Source of the DNA: DSVQ01 sp964484765
GTDB lineage: Bacteria; Planctomycetota; Planctomycetia; Planctomycetales; Planctomycetaceae
Direction: 5' to 3'
Assembly (NCBI GenBank): GCA_964484765.1
Contig: CAZAGI010000018.1
Coordinates: 45,324 to 109,323 of the forward strand
Length of the DNA: 64,000 bases
Shown piece by piece: positions 35,293 to 45,212 of this stretch (position 1 is its first letter; each line of letters starts with the position of its first letter). The translations under genes and the position numbers were made by a program. The notes beneath the pieces are model-generated. The model saw only the letters and a program-made list of their open reading frames with translations, was not told where the DNA came from and made no database searches.

Positions 35293-35484
35293 ATGGCGGC
35301 CAATCAAAGCAAGAATCTGGTGTACATGTCGTTCGGTGCCGCCGGCATCGTCGGGGCGTTGTGTCTGCTGGATCTGGCCACAGGGATCCCGTTTGCCCGC
35401 CAGATGGTCTTCGACGTCCTCTTCCTGCTGAGCAGCCTCGTCGTCGGCTATCTGGCTTGGGACGCGTACAAAGACCTGGCGTAA
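35293..35484 (+). CDS. Small two-helix membrane protein
   Basis: The 63-residue product has two hydrophobic segments (VYMSFGAAGIVGALCLLDLAT and MVFDVLFLLSSLVVGYLAWDAY) and short charged ends. ATG 35293 is one codon inside the open frame. The layout, a short soluble start and two helices, is common among small conserved planctomycete proteins. I do not recognise it. It converges on mgsA. Confidence 0.6.
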   Translation: MAANQSKNLVYMSFGAAGIVGALCLLDLATGIPFARQMVFDVLFLLSSLVVGYLAWDAYKDLA

Positions 35485-35499
35485 TTCGATCTCGACAAC

Positions 35500-35883
35500 T
35501 TACGGCGACGGGTGCTTCGCATCCCGTTGCAATGCGACAATCACCGCTTCTGCCGTCGACCGGTTTGTCGCCAGTGGAACGTGATGCACGTCACACACCC
35601 GCATCAGAGCCGACACATCCGGCTCGTGCGGCTGAGCCGTGAGTGGATCGCGAAAAAAGAGCACCGCCGCAATTTTGCCCTCGGCGACCCGGCCGCCGAT
35701 GATCAAGTCGCCGCCGTCCGGTCCGTGGGCCACTCGTTCCACTTCCAGGCCCAGTTCATCATGCAGTAACCGGCCGGTATTTCCCGTGGCGACCAACGCC
35801 TGTGTCGCCAGAAAATCGCGATGCCGCCGGGCAAACGCCAGCAGTTCCGGTTTCCGCTGGTCGTGTGCAATCAAAGCGATCAT
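35500..35883 (-). CDS. mgsA: Methylglyoxal synthase
   Basis: MgsA turns dihydroxyacetone phosphate into methylglyoxal and phosphate, a bypass of lower glycolysis. The 127-residue protein shows the family motifs IALIAHDQRK, ATGNTGRLL (phosphate-binding TGNT), HGPDGGD, FFRDPLTAQPHEPDV with the catalytic Asp region, and VHHVPLATNRSTA. It is about 25 residues shorter than E. coli MgsA but all core motifs are present. It lies 33 bases downstream of the beta-barrel gene, on the same strand. Confidence 0.92.
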   Translation of the reverse strand: MIALIAHDQRKPELLAFARRHRDFLATQALVATGNTGRLLHDELGLEVERVAHGPDGGDLIIGGRVAEGKIAAVLFFRDPLTAQPHEPDVSALMRVCDVHHVPLATNRSTAEAVIVALQRDAKHPSP

Positions 35884-35916
35884 CGGTTCATCCTGCGGCC
35901 GAGGGCGAAGCGCAAA

Positions 35917-38025
35917 TCACGGCAAATCGATGGTATCCGCCGGCAGCAGGTCGATGAAGTTCGCGGTGGGGAAATAGTAGAACGTTCCCGAAGTGTTGGT
36001 CGAAAGCGTGTCTTCCAGCTCTAAAGTCGATCCGAAGTCCTCGACCACGGCGTAGTTCAGACTGCTCGAATTCGTCTTCACCACACCGCGCACTGCGGCG
36101 AGATCGCTGCTCATCAGTTGCAGGCCGAAGGAACCGTTGGCCGGGTTGTTGTTGAAGAACTTGCGGTCGCTTTCCAGGCGGTTGTTGATAACCCCGATAT
36201 CGATGCGCGAATTCTGATTGGCGGCGACCGCGAGTTGATGATAGTAGGGGTCTTCCGTCGGACTGGAATTGTCGCGGTTGAAATAATCTTTGATGTCGTT
36301 GTTTTCGACCCGTGCCAGCCATGACGAGGATGCCGTTGAACTGATCGCTACCAGCGGCACAGCGCGGGTGTCGGTTGGCCCCAACGTCACGCGGACCAGA
36401 TTCTTTTCCATGATCAGCACGTTGTTGCTCTCACCTTGTGCCGACAGCGCGACGCCGATGTCTCCATTTTGCAGGATGGTGTTGTCGCTGACGGTGAAGA
36501 TGTTGTCAGAATCAGCGATGCTGGTCTGCACAGACAGGCCGCGTACGGCGTTAGAGAGCAGGAAATTGTCCGTGAAAGTGAGATTTCCCGAGGCATTCGT
36601 GAGCGTGATGCCGCTGCCCCCCGCGCCGGAAACCTGCACGTGATCGACCGCGACATTCTGCACGTTGTTGCCAATGATGCCGTTGCCGACGGGCGTCAAA
36701 ATGCTGAAGCCCGAGACCACTCCGTTGCTGCCGACGACGACGGCATCCCCCGGCGCGTTCGACATGCTCGGCAACGTCTGAATGTCTTTCGGATCGGTCA
36801 CGCGCGGCAGCAGAAACGGACCGTATTCCGATTGAATGATGTGATCGATTCCTTCGCCCAGCAACTGCTGGCGATCCTGCAGCACCACGCCTTCGCCATT
36901 AAATGTGCTGTTCGCACGGACGAAGAGCAATGAACCCTGACCATCAAGGATTTGTGCCGCGGTGAGCGTATTCACCGGTAACAACAACGTTCCATCACCC
37001 CCCGCGGGAACGGTGCTGTCGACATGGACTACGTCGATCCGCGAGCCATCGCTCCAGGTGGCGGGAATGGGCGTTTTCAACTCGCCGCGCTCGATGGTGA
37101 TGTTGTCGTTGCGCCAGACGCTTTGCGCCATGCGATCGGCCACGCGACCGAAGCCGGTTGTCCGCCGCGGACCGGCACTGGGAAAATACAGCCCCGCGCC
37201 GACAACCACATTGGTTCCAAAGGTCCGGTCGTTCGTGATGCCACAATGCACAGTCATCGATTCCAGAAACTGCGCTTCCAACCGCCCCTGGACACCCCAC
37301 AAGTCGTGACTGTTGTCGCCCTGGAAGTGATAGAACCCGCCGTATGCCCGCAGGTTGTCGAAGACGCTGGGGATCAGCACACCCCACTCGGTATCGAACC
37401 CGGCGAGCGCTTTGTTCGCGAGGAAGTTGATCAGCACATCGCGTCCCGAGAACGCGGCATACGTGATCTGTGTATTGCGCGCGATGAAGAGATCGTCGCC
37501 GACTGGTAAATAGCCGTTCATCCGCCAATCAACGACCGGACCGAGTGTTTCGATACCGAAGCCGATCTGGTTAAAGGGACTGCCGTCCTCTTTGCGGTAG
37601 GTGTAGAACGAATTGAAACCGAAGATGCGATCCATTTGTTCGACGTACTTGCGGTTGACGAGGCCGACATTGGTCCCCAGTTCGCCGCCGTTGTCGACAA
37701 TGAAGTTTCCCTGGAAAGCCGTCATCCAGAAGACGTCGTCCTGAAAGACGGGGACGAACGTGTCGAGGCTGGTGTAGCCCCGATTGTAGCCGTATCCGCG
37801 ACTGCGGTGCTGCACCCCCACGCGCGGCGTAAAGGTCTGAAAACCCCATCCGTAGTCGGCGTTCGACCAATCGGGAACGACGGAAGGCACGCCCTCGGGC
37901 GCGGGACTGACGGTTGCAGCCGCGTCCACAGCGGCGGGCGCGGTAGACGGTGTTTGCGCCAGAACGGCGAGCACGAGCAGCGATGACCAAGCCACGCCGG
38001 AATCCCCCGGGTCCGACCATGGCAC
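35917..38025 (-). CDS. Inverse-autotransporter-like beta-barrel with beta-helix passenger
   Basis: The 702-residue exported protein has an N-terminal hydrophobic segment, then residues about 50-300 rich in aromatic beta-strands like the intimin/invasin (IAT) barrel: YNRGYTSLDTFVPVFQ, VDNGGELGTNVGLVNRKYV, GFGIETLGPVVDWRMNGYLP. The C-terminal half (about 390-680) has short repeated strands of a right-handed beta-helix (VSGFSILTPVGNGIIGNNVQ, VSGAGGSGITLTNASG). It would be an outer-membrane protein displaying a beta-helix, as in adhesins or polysaccharide lyase relatives. The start is taken at GTG 38025, but GTG codons further in are possible. Function unknown. Confidence 0.7.
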   Translation of the reverse strand: MPWSDPGDSGVAWSSLLVLAVLAQTPSTAPAAVDAAATVSPAPEGVPSVVPDWSNADYGWGFQTFTPRVGVQHRSRGYGYNRGYTSLDTFVPVFQDDVFWMTAFQGNFIVDNGGELGTNVGLVNRKYVEQMDRIFGFNSFYTYRKEDGSPFNQIGFGIETLGPVVDWRMNGYLPVGDDLFIARNTQITYAAFSGRDVLINFLANKALAGFDTEWGVLIPSVFDNLRAYGGFYHFQGDNSHDLWGVQGRLEAQFLESMTVHCGITNDRTFGTNVVVGAGLYFPSAGPRRTTGFGRVADRMAQSVWRNDNITIERGELKTPIPATWSDGSRIDVVHVDSTVPAGGDGTLLLPVNTLTAAQILDGQGSLLFVRANSTFNGEGVVLQDRQQLLGEGIDHIIQSEYGPFLLPRVTDPKDIQTLPSMSNAPGDAVVVGSNGVVSGFSILTPVGNGIIGNNVQNVAVDHVQVSGAGGSGITLTNASGNLTFTDNFLLSNAVRGLSVQTSIADSDNIFTVSDNTILQNGDIGVALSAQGESNNVLIMEKNLVRVTLGPTDTRAVPLVAISSTASSSWLARVENNDIKDYFNRDNSSPTEDPYYHQLAVAANQNSRIDIGVINNRLESDRKFFNNNPANGSFGLQLMSSDLAAVRGVVKTNSSSLNYAVVEDFGSTLELEDTLSTNTSGTFYYFPTANFIDLLPADTIDLP

Positions 38026-38167
38026 AACCCCCCGGCCGGCAACATGGTCGGTCTTCGGAAGGTATCGGCAGTAACGGTTATAAGACTTTGCGCGAATTTG
38101 CCGAATTCAACGCCTTTGCCGCTTGTAAGCCCAGAGACTCCGCATCCAGCACGAATCCAACGTTCCG

Positions 38168-39631
38168 TCAGGCCATGATTTCCGGAATCGGCTTGCCGTG
38201 ATCGATGTCCAGCCGCTTGCGTCCGGGAATCTCCAGCCGGCGCGAATCGAGGCCAAGTTGCTGCAGAATCGTGGCGTGAATGTCCGTCACGTAATGACGA
38301 TTCTCGACGGCATGGAAGCCGATTTCGTCGGTCTTGCCGTGGACGATGCCCCCCTTGATACCGCCGCCCGCCATCCACACCGAGAAACCATAGATGTGAT
38401 GATCGCGCCCATCGGAACCCTGCGTCCCCGGCGTGCGTCCGAACTCGCTGGCAAACAGCACCATCGTCGAATCAAGCAGACCACGCTGCTTCAGATCTTT
38501 GAGTAGCCCGGCGATCGGTTTGTCGACGGCTTTAAAGTTCCGCTCGTGGTTCGCTTTGAGACCGCCGTGGGCGTCCCAGACACCGGCTCCACCAGCGCCG
38601 TGCTGCACCTGGATAAAGCGCACTCCGCGCTCCACAAACCGCCGAGCGGCGAGCATCTGCATCCCGAAGTCTTTCGTGGCGGGATCATCGAGACCATACA
38701 GTTCCTGCGTCGCTTTCGTTTCCTGCTGGAAGTTCAATGTCTCGGGGACCGATGTCTGCATGCGGAACGCAAGTTCGTACGCCTTGATCCGCGCCGCAAG
38801 CGCCGGATCGTTCGGATACTCAACGGCTTTCAACTGGTTCAACCGGCCGACGAGATCAAAGCCGATCCGTTGCTCTGCGGTCGTGAGATTGCCCGCCGAT
38901 TTACCGTAGTCGAGCGGATTGTTCGGATCGACACGAATTGGAATCGCATCGTGGGCCGGGCCGAGATAATGGCCGTCCTTCGCATTCCAGTATTCGCGGT
39001 TTCCCATCGACAGAAACTGCGGCAGATTGTCGTTCAGCGAACCAAGGCCGTAATGGATCCATGCGCCGAGCGTCGGATACTCGCCGTCGAGCATGTGCCG
39101 GCCGCTGTGAAACTGTGTCTGAGCACCATGATTGTCGTCGGTGGTGAACATGGAACGAACGACAGCGAGGTCATCCACACAACTCCCGATGTGCGGCACC
39201 CACTCGCTCATCTCAATACCGGCTTCGCCATACTTGCGGAAGCCGACCTGCAACGGATAAAGCTTATTCCGCTGCTGCCCGTTGGCGTCGTTGACGACGG
39301 TAACCCGCGCGAGCTTCAGTTTCTCGGGATTCTGGGCATCCGCATGCGGCGTTTCGTTGATGGACTTGCCGGCATATTTCGTCAACTCGGGCTTGGGATC
39401 GAAGGACTCCATGTGCGACACGCCGCCGTTCATGAAGAGCCAGATCACTGACTTCGCCTTCGGAGCAAAATGCGGCTGCCCCGTCGGCGGTGACCATTCG
39501 GTTTCCGCTGATGCCCGGACAATCCCTTCCTGCGCGAGCATGGCCCCCAGCGCCAGCCCGGTGAAGCCCATGCCGACGTCGGCGAGAAATGCCCGACGAT
39601 GCGAACCCGTGCAACGACAATGATCAGCCAT
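38168..39631 (-). CDS. Tat-exported DUF1501 protein
   Basis: The 487-residue product begins with a twin-arginine signal (SHRRAFLADVGMGFTGLALG). The DUF1501 hallmarks are VIWLFMNGGVSHMESFDPKP, VLFASEFGRTPG and GRDHHIYGFSVWMAGGG. It ends KRLDIDHGKPIPEIMA, with RRLEIPGRK before it. ATG 39631 has GGAGAGCAGGT upstream. Unlike the gene at 12276 it has no PSD1 gene next to it in this window. Extracytoplasmic, substrate unknown. Confidence 0.92.
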   Translation of the reverse strand: MADHCRCTGSHRRAFLADVGMGFTGLALGAMLAQEGIVRASAETEWSPPTGQPHFAPKAKSVIWLFMNGGVSHMESFDPKPELTKYAGKSINETPHADAQNPEKLKLARVTVVNDANGQQRNKLYPLQVGFRKYGEAGIEMSEWVPHIGSCVDDLAVVRSMFTTDDNHGAQTQFHSGRHMLDGEYPTLGAWIHYGLGSLNDNLPQFLSMGNREYWNAKDGHYLGPAHDAIPIRVDPNNPLDYGKSAGNLTTAEQRIGFDLVGRLNQLKAVEYPNDPALAARIKAYELAFRMQTSVPETLNFQQETKATQELYGLDDPATKDFGMQMLAARRFVERGVRFIQVQHGAGGAGVWDAHGGLKANHERNFKAVDKPIAGLLKDLKQRGLLDSTMVLFASEFGRTPGTQGSDGRDHHIYGFSVWMAGGGIKGGIVHGKTDEIGFHAVENRHYVTDIHATILQQLGLDSRRLEIPGRKRLDIDHGKPIPEIMA

Positions 39632-39696
39632 ACCTGCTCTCCGCGAAATGACGCATCAAGTATAACCGATCCATCGGCAAACGCACGCGGTTCCAT

Positions 39697-41007
39697 TTAC
39701 GGTGATGTCGTCAGTTCCGCCCAATGCAGCGCCCAGCGGAGATTCGCCTGTGTCCACAACAATGGGGTAATGTCGTTCGGCACCCATTCGCCACGATGTC
39801 GGAAGTATGACTCCGGACAGCGGTACGGTCCGGCAGGATGATCAGCAGTCGTAAGCTGCTGCAATGACCGCTGCAGATGTTCGAATTGCCGCTCGAGATC
39901 GAGCGGGTGATGTCCGGTCTGACTGCGGCGAGCGAAGATCACCGACAGAATCGGGTCGAAGAGACACCACTGCGCTTCGGTCCCCTTCTCCATCAACCGG
40001 TCACGCTCGGCAAGATTATCGCTGAAATCGGCCGTGCGGTGCTCTGCACCGAGCAGGTCTTTGTAATCGGCACACCAGTACGAGTCGCCGAGGTACCGGC
40101 GGATGCCGACCGGTCCCATCAAATGGTTACGAACATCGGTGATGATCTGCTCAGCCATGTCGCCGGTGGCCACACCATACGGTTCGATGAGGAACAGCAG
40201 CGCGGAATCATACCGGCGATGTTGCGTCGGATCGGGTTGCAGGCACTCGAATGGCAAGATAACGCTCAGCGCGGTTTCACCCTGCTTGATGAGCCACGCG
40301 AGTTCCTCGCCGCTGACGCCATTTTCTGTGCGGTTCCAGGCATATTCGCACTTGTCGTCGCCGAGCAAGACCCGCAGTTGTCGCAAGGCGGCCACCACAA
40401 TTCCGATACTCGAGGCGGCGATCTTGCGGGTCTCTTCCCAATGGCCGCTGTCTTCGTCTTCCCAGTATTTGACCGAGCGGAAGTAGGCGGGGAAATCGGC
40501 AAGCATGTTCCATTGCGCCGGCGACGGCCGCAACACTCCCTCGGCGATCATCCGCAGATACAGCCAGAAAAAAGCCCCCAGCGCATCGTTCTGCGCATGG
40601 GCCCATTTTTCGTCGACCTCCGAGAGTTGATCGCCATCGAACCGGATGTGCGGGCGTTGCTGGGGATCGTGGGCATCCGTCCGGCCGTCGATGATGTCCG
40701 TGAATCGGTGGCGGTATTTCTGAAAGAACGACATCAGTGCTTCGACGGCGCGGACAGCCATCCCCGGTTGATCGGTCCGCCAGAGAGCATGGGCGATGTG
40801 GACCGTGTCGCGCACCCACGCATGACGGTAGCCGGTCATGCCGAAATCAGCAGCTTCGGACGCAGAGGCGGAGAAGAGGCCGCTGGCGAGCGTGGGAAAA
40901 CGGAATGTCCCCTGCGCTAGCAGAAATTCGCGGACCTCGATGACGTCGTGCCGCGTGCATTGCGGATGCAGTCGCGAAGCGAGTTCCGATGGAGTCGGGA
41001 GGGGCAT
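39697..41007 (-). CDS. GH15-like alpha,alpha-toroid glycosidase
   Basis: The 436-residue protein resembles glycoside hydrolase family 15 and the related phosphorylase-kinase regulatory subunits, which form an alpha/alpha barrel acting on alpha-glucans. Supporting segments are MTGYRHAWVRDTVHIAHAL (substrate-facing WVRD), YWEDEDSGHWEETRKIAASSIGI, and PVGIRRYLGDSYWCADYKD. There is no signal peptide, so it is cytoplasmic, perhaps handling glycogen or trehalose. Catalytic glutamates cannot be fixed by eye. It follows the ABC ATPase gene by 62 bases on the same strand. Confidence 0.75.
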   Translation of the reverse strand: MPLPTPSELASRLHPQCTRHDVIEVREFLLAQGTFRFPTLASGLFSASASEAADFGMTGYRHAWVRDTVHIAHALWRTDQPGMAVRAVEALMSFFQKYRHRFTDIIDGRTDAHDPQQRPHIRFDGDQLSEVDEKWAHAQNDALGAFFWLYLRMIAEGVLRPSPAQWNMLADFPAYFRSVKYWEDEDSGHWEETRKIAASSIGIVVAALRQLRVLLGDDKCEYAWNRTENGVSGEELAWLIKQGETALSVILPFECLQPDPTQHRRYDSALLFLIEPYGVATGDMAEQIITDVRNHLMGPVGIRRYLGDSYWCADYKDLLGAEHRTADFSDNLAERDRLMEKGTEAQWCLFDPILSVIFARRSQTGHHPLDLERQFEHLQRSLQQLTTADHPAGPYRCPESYFRHRGEWVPNDITPLLWTQANLRWALHWAELTTSP

Positions 41008-41069
41008 GTCATCGTCCGTGACGAGTGTGTTTCTTTTCGCTGGCGTTTCGCGGATCCCAGCGAGTGCGG

Positions 41070-42017
41070 CTATTGGACTAAACCCTGGGTCAGCGCCAGG
41101 AATGCGGTTTCCAAATTCACTTCTTCCTCGCGGAACAACGTCATCTTGAACCGTGCATCGATGAGTGCTGAGGGTAACTCGCTGTAGTCGAGCACACCCG
41201 GTTTCAGTCGCGCTTCGATGAGGTCCTTCTTCACTTCCACGCGGTCAATCAGCGGATGTTGTTCGAGCAGCTTTGCGGCGTCGTCTGTTCGTTCGGCGAC
41301 ACGAATTTGCAAGAGGATGTGTTGCCGGGCTTTCCGCATGACCTCATCGACGTATCCGTCGACGATGAGGTTGCCCTTTTCAATCATCCCTACACGAGTA
41401 CACACATCGGCGAGTTCGGGCAGAATGTGGCTCGACACAATCACGGTCTTCTTCAGTTCGCCGAGCCGGCGGAGCAGATTGCGCATCTCGATACGGGCGC
41501 GCGGATCGAGACCGCTGGCGGGTTCATCGAGCAGCAGCACCTGCGGTTCGTGCAGCAGCACGCGTGCCAGCCCGACGCGCTGCGTCTGTCCGCGCGAAAG
41601 CTGGTTCACCATTGCATCGCGCTTGAACGACATGTCGACGAGTTCGAGTTTTTCTTCGCACACTTTCCTTCGGCCGGGACCGTGAATGCGATACGCGGCG
41701 GCGAAGAATTCGAGGTACTCCATCACCGTCATGTCGTCATACACACCGAAAAAATCGGGCATGTAGCCCACCAGCCGGCGGATTTCCTGCTGATGCGTGT
41801 AGATCGACTTGCCACAGACATACGCTTCGCCGTAATCGGGTTGCAGCAGCGTGGCGATCATCCGCATCGTGGTGGTTTTGCCCGAACCGTTGGGGCCGAT
41901 GAAGCCGAAGACGTCCCCTTCGCCGAGCACGAGATTGATCTCGTTGACGGCGATGAGATGGCCGTAGCGCTTCGTCAACTGGCGGGTTTCGATCACGATC
42001 GACGGTTCCTCAAACAT
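41070..42017 (-). CDS. ABC-2-type transporter ATP-binding protein
   Basis: The 315-residue ATPase has Walker A GPNGSGKTT (residues 41-49), the signature LSRGQTQRV at 140-148, and Walker B VLLLDEPASGLD. The signature has Arg for the second Gly, a tolerated variant. The C-terminal extension of about 90 residues (with LLQIRVAERTDDAAKLLEQH) is as in CcmA/NatA/GldA-type exporters. No separate permease lies next to it; the gene upstream by 29 bases encodes a large membrane protein that may be its partner. Confidence 0.93.
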   Translation of the reverse strand: MFEEPSIVIETRQLTKRYGHLIAVNEINLVLGEGDVFGFIGPNGSGKTTTMRMIATLLQPDYGEAYVCGKSIYTHQQEIRRLVGYMPDFFGVYDDMTVMEYLEFFAAAYRIHGPGRRKVCEEKLELVDMSFKRDAMVNQLSRGQTQRVGLARVLLHEPQVLLLDEPASGLDPRARIEMRNLLRRLGELKKTVIVSSHILPELADVCTRVGMIEKGNLIVDGYVDEVMRKARQHILLQIRVAERTDDAAKLLEQHPLIDRVEVKKDLIEARLKPGVLDYSELPSALIDARFKMTLFREEEVNLETAFLALTQGLVQ

Positions 42018-42046
42018 CCCCGCAATGGGGAAGCGATCACTCAGGA

Positions 42047-44260
42047 CTACTGGTTGATTTTGGGGAGCGTGCGCTCGATTTCGGTCGAACGACGGACGGG
42101 AATGACCACCCGCACGAGCACGGTCTGTTCGTCAGCGGTCAAAGTCTTTCCGGATTGTTTTGCCGCCAGGCGCGACGGTGCCGCTAACCGGCCGAAGAGG
42201 ACGGCGCGGCCGAGATCCAACTGGCGGGAAAAATCGTCGGCAGACAGCAGTTCGTTACTGAGAGTCGTGTAACTTTCCCCACCGGCGATTTTGTGAAACG
42301 TAATCGTCTGCCAAACGGTGAGCGGGTCGCGCGACTGCGGATCGTACCGCGACTGTTCATTGCGAAAGCTACCAGTGATTCCCTGCTCTTTGCGTTCCAG
42401 CCGGGCGATGGAACCGGTGAGCAAACCTCGCAATTCGCGTTGGAAGAGTTGTGGCGCATCGAGATAAAGCTCCGTATTCGCATCCCACGGCAAAGAGTCC
42501 GGCGAATCCCGGTCGGCCTGGGTCCGGTAAACGCGATTGCCGAATGCCAGAATCCAGTCCTCGATCGGGCCGGGGAAATGGTGCGTGATGCCGCCGGTCA
42601 AACGTCCCAAACCATCGGACCGTAAGGTTCCCTCAATCCAGTCGACGTCGGTTTCCGCCCAAGTCGCCAGCCATGATTGCGTGCTGCGTTCGAGCACCGG
42701 TGTCTGCTTCAACGTTCCCTGTCCGGATTCGATGGTGTAGTTGGTTCGGCCCCATTCCGATCCCGGCGCGCGATACATGCCGCCAAACGTGGCCTCCGGC
42801 GCGGCGAACGGAACCACCACCGGCGGCGCGACGGTACTCACAGGTGTTGCGAGCGGCGAGAATTCCCAATCGACGCGGGCAGTGACAGGTGAGTAATGGG
42901 TGATCCACGAGCGATGCCGCGCGCGATGCTCGCTGACATCGAGATCGATGACATCCAGTTGCCTCAGCGAAGGTGTTCTCGGTGCCGCGGAGTAGACCGC
43001 TTGTGAGGCAATCCATCCGAATCCTGCGGCGGACAGCAGGACGGTCACCCAGGTCCAACCTGGTCGCCGCAGCACATAATGCACGAGGCAATAATCCACG
43101 GGTCCGACAATCGCGATGTAGACCAGCAACCACCCCATCACCACCCAGGGAGACGAGCCACGGATGGTGTCGAAGTGATCCTGCGACGCGAGCACCTGCG
43201 ACGCCAGGTCGGTGATGCCTGTTGTGGTGAGTTGCCCCACCCGCTGCGAACGCCGCGTGTTCGCGTTCACAGCCACGTTGGAGACATTCAGCAGCCGGGC
43301 AACAAAGTCGTTGAGACCGCCCCAATTGGCGAGTGGCGATTGCGTGAGATCCAGCGCGAGCACGGTCACTTCACCGAATCCCAAGGGCGCACTCACCAGC
43401 AATGGTTCTTCACGTGTCCCAGCGATGATCTGGCCATCCTGCACGGCGAGTTTGGCAACGGCTAACCGCCCGGCTGACGGAATGCGCACATTCCGTCCCG
43501 CGAAGACTTCCAGCGAACCCAACTCCCGCACGACATAAGGTTCCGCGCCGATACCGACGGGCAATTGCGGTCGCAAGGGATTCGTGCTCCATCCAGACAC
43601 GTTTTTGGGCAATGAGACGATCAGTCTGCCGCCACTGCGGACCCATTCCAGCAGTGCCGACTGCGCCGACTCCGATAAGCGCTGATCGCCGGCGAGTAAC
43701 ACAGCCCGCACACCGTCGTACGCGAGTGGACTGACAGGCAGTTTGTCGGCATCACCCCGATTGATCGTGATCACTTGCGCGGGGCGACCGTCTTTATCCG
43801 TATGGGCCAGGCTGTCGAGGCCGCGCGGCTTGCCAACGGTGACGAATAACCGGTCGGAGAGTTTCATCACGCGCGGCACGTCCGTGTCAACGCCCGGTCG
43901 CACGACACGTTCGGCAATCACCACTCCGTCTTTCAACACTCGGGCCGTCAGCGCGCCCTCGGTTCGCCCCGTGCGAAACAAGCCCGTCAGCGTCTGTGGT
44001 CCGGCGGTCAGGTCTGTCACCGTCGTGGGAAACCGGGCCGTATGACCGATGGCATCAAGAGCGGCGACTTCCACCGCGTAAGATCCCGGCTGCGTCGCGG
44101 TGAATTCGACCGTGGCTGGCGTCCAGCGACCGACGACCATCGAGCCGTCCCAACCGAACGTCCAGCGCGCGTCGACGGTCTCGTCCGCCAGCACGGGGAT
44201 GGCGGTGAACCCGCAGAGCAAACCGACGAGTAGACGAACAACCGACGACGTGCGATCCAC
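42047..44260 (-). CDS. Large membrane-anchored protein with GATase-like domain
   Basis: The 737-residue product has a signal peptide (VVRLLVGLLCGFTAIPVLA), a beta-sandwich-like region, and a class-I-amidotransferase-like strand-turn-helix (GVRAVLLAGDQRLSESAQSA, then GGRLIVSLP) as in BatA/GldG-type proteins. One or two membrane helices follow at about 370-425 (WVVMGWLLVYIAIVGPVDY, then WTWVTVLLSAAGFGWIA). The C-terminal 300 residues are beta-rich. It lies 29 bases upstream of the ABC ATPase, suggesting a GldG-like role as export or surface-assembly partner. That is an inference. Confidence 0.75.
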   Translation of the reverse strand: MDRTSSVVRLLVGLLCGFTAIPVLADETVDARWTFGWDGSMVVGRWTPATVEFTATQPGSYAVEVAALDAIGHTARFPTTVTDLTAGPQTLTGLFRTGRTEGALTARVLKDGVVIAERVVRPGVDTDVPRVMKLSDRLFVTVGKPRGLDSLAHTDKDGRPAQVITINRGDADKLPVSPLAYDGVRAVLLAGDQRLSESAQSALLEWVRSGGRLIVSLPKNVSGWSTNPLRPQLPVGIGAEPYVVRELGSLEVFAGRNVRIPSAGRLAVAKLAVQDGQIIAGTREEPLLVSAPLGFGEVTVLALDLTQSPLANWGGLNDFVARLLNVSNVAVNANTRRSQRVGQLTTTGITDLASQVLASQDHFDTIRGSSPWVVMGWLLVYIAIVGPVDYCLVHYVLRRPGWTWVTVLLSAAGFGWIASQAVYSAAPRTPSLRQLDVIDLDVSEHRARHRSWITHYSPVTARVDWEFSPLATPVSTVAPPVVVPFAAPEATFGGMYRAPGSEWGRTNYTIESGQGTLKQTPVLERSTQSWLATWAETDVDWIEGTLRSDGLGRLTGGITHHFPGPIEDWILAFGNRVYRTQADRDSPDSLPWDANTELYLDAPQLFQRELRGLLTGSIARLERKEQGITGSFRNEQSRYDPQSRDPLTVWQTITFHKIAGGESYTTLSNELLSADDFSRQLDLGRAVLFGRLAAPSRLAAKQSGKTLTADEQTVLVRVVIPVRRSTEIERTLPKINQ

Positions 44261-44407
44261 AACGACATCAACTGCGAAGAAAGCTCAAAGCGTCACGGAC
44301 ACCGCGGCCCGCAAGAATTGGGTATCATACGGCGGGGGAGCGGGAAATGTGAGCGCGGGCTGAGCGAAAAATCACCAGCCACGTGTCTGCGTCTGACAAA
44401 CCGCGCT

Positions 44408-45142
44408 TCATCCGTTGAGGGCGGCCAGAAAGTGGCCCAAGGCCGTTAAAATCGGCCACGGAATGGTGTGGCCATCGTTAAATGCCAGAAATTCCACGCG
44501 GCGACCTTGCGAAGTCCACATGTCACGCAGCCATTCCCCGGCGAGGAACGGCAAAACAAAGTCGAACCGGCCGTGACTTTGAAAAACCGGCAGCGGGGGC
44601 AATGTCGCGATTCCGGCCTTCCAATCGGCTTCATTCACCACCGCGCCGGAGAGGAGCACGAGGCCGCCGACCGGTTCCGGATTCGTCACCACCGCGTCCA
44701 TCGTGACCATCGCTCCCTGCGAAAACCCGCCCAACACACAGTCCTTTGCGGTCAGGCCTGTCGCCACACAGGCGTCCCGCAGCAATCCTTGCAGCGCAGC
44801 CCGAGCATCCAGCAACCCCGGCGGCCGTTCCCGCCGCACATCTTCGAATCGGCCAGACGAAAGTTGACTTTGCAGTTTGGCAAGATTCAGCGGCCACCAG
44901 GCGCGACCAGCCACACCTTCGTCTTCCAGCGACAAGGGGGCTTCAGGAAAGACGAATTGCACGCGGTTTTTCAAGTCCGGCTGCGATTCGAACAGCGCTT
45001 CCGCCAGCGGTACGAGATCGGTCCCCGGCGCGCCGAAACCATGGGCCAGAATCACCAGCCGCGATGGCTTGCGACCGGCTGGCAAGGCATCCACCAAATG
45101 ACACGTCAATCCGCCCCACAGGGCCTGTGAATTGTTTGGCAT
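44408..45142 (-). CDS. Alpha/beta-hydrolase, phospholipase/carboxylesterase family
   Basis: The 244-residue protein matches the YpfH/Abhydrolase_2 type esterases. It shows VILAHGFGAPGTDLVPLAEAL, the nucleophile motif GGFSQGAM, a charge-relay Asp in SHGRFDFVLP and His in FNDGHTIPWP. The open frame continues upstream to 45274 with a poor composition; ATG 45142 begins a family-like N-terminus, though no good ribosome-binding site precedes it. No signal peptide, so cytoplasmic. Substrate unknown. Confidence 0.85.
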   Translation of the reverse strand: MPNNSQALWGGLTCHLVDALPAGRKPSRLVILAHGFGAPGTDLVPLAEALFESQPDLKNRVQFVFPEAPLSLEDEGVAGRAWWPLNLAKLQSQLSSGRFEDVRRERPPGLLDARAALQGLLRDACVATGLTAKDCVLGGFSQGAMVTMDAVVTNPEPVGGLVLLSGAVVNEADWKAGIATLPPLPVFQSHGRFDFVLPFLAGEWLRDMWTSQGRRVEFLAFNDGHTIPWPILTALGHFLAALNG

Positions 45143-45212
45143 GGAGGACACGACTTTCTTGGACGGACAGAATCGCTCGCGCGGTGTCACGGCAGTATGG
45201 CAAAAATCGCCG

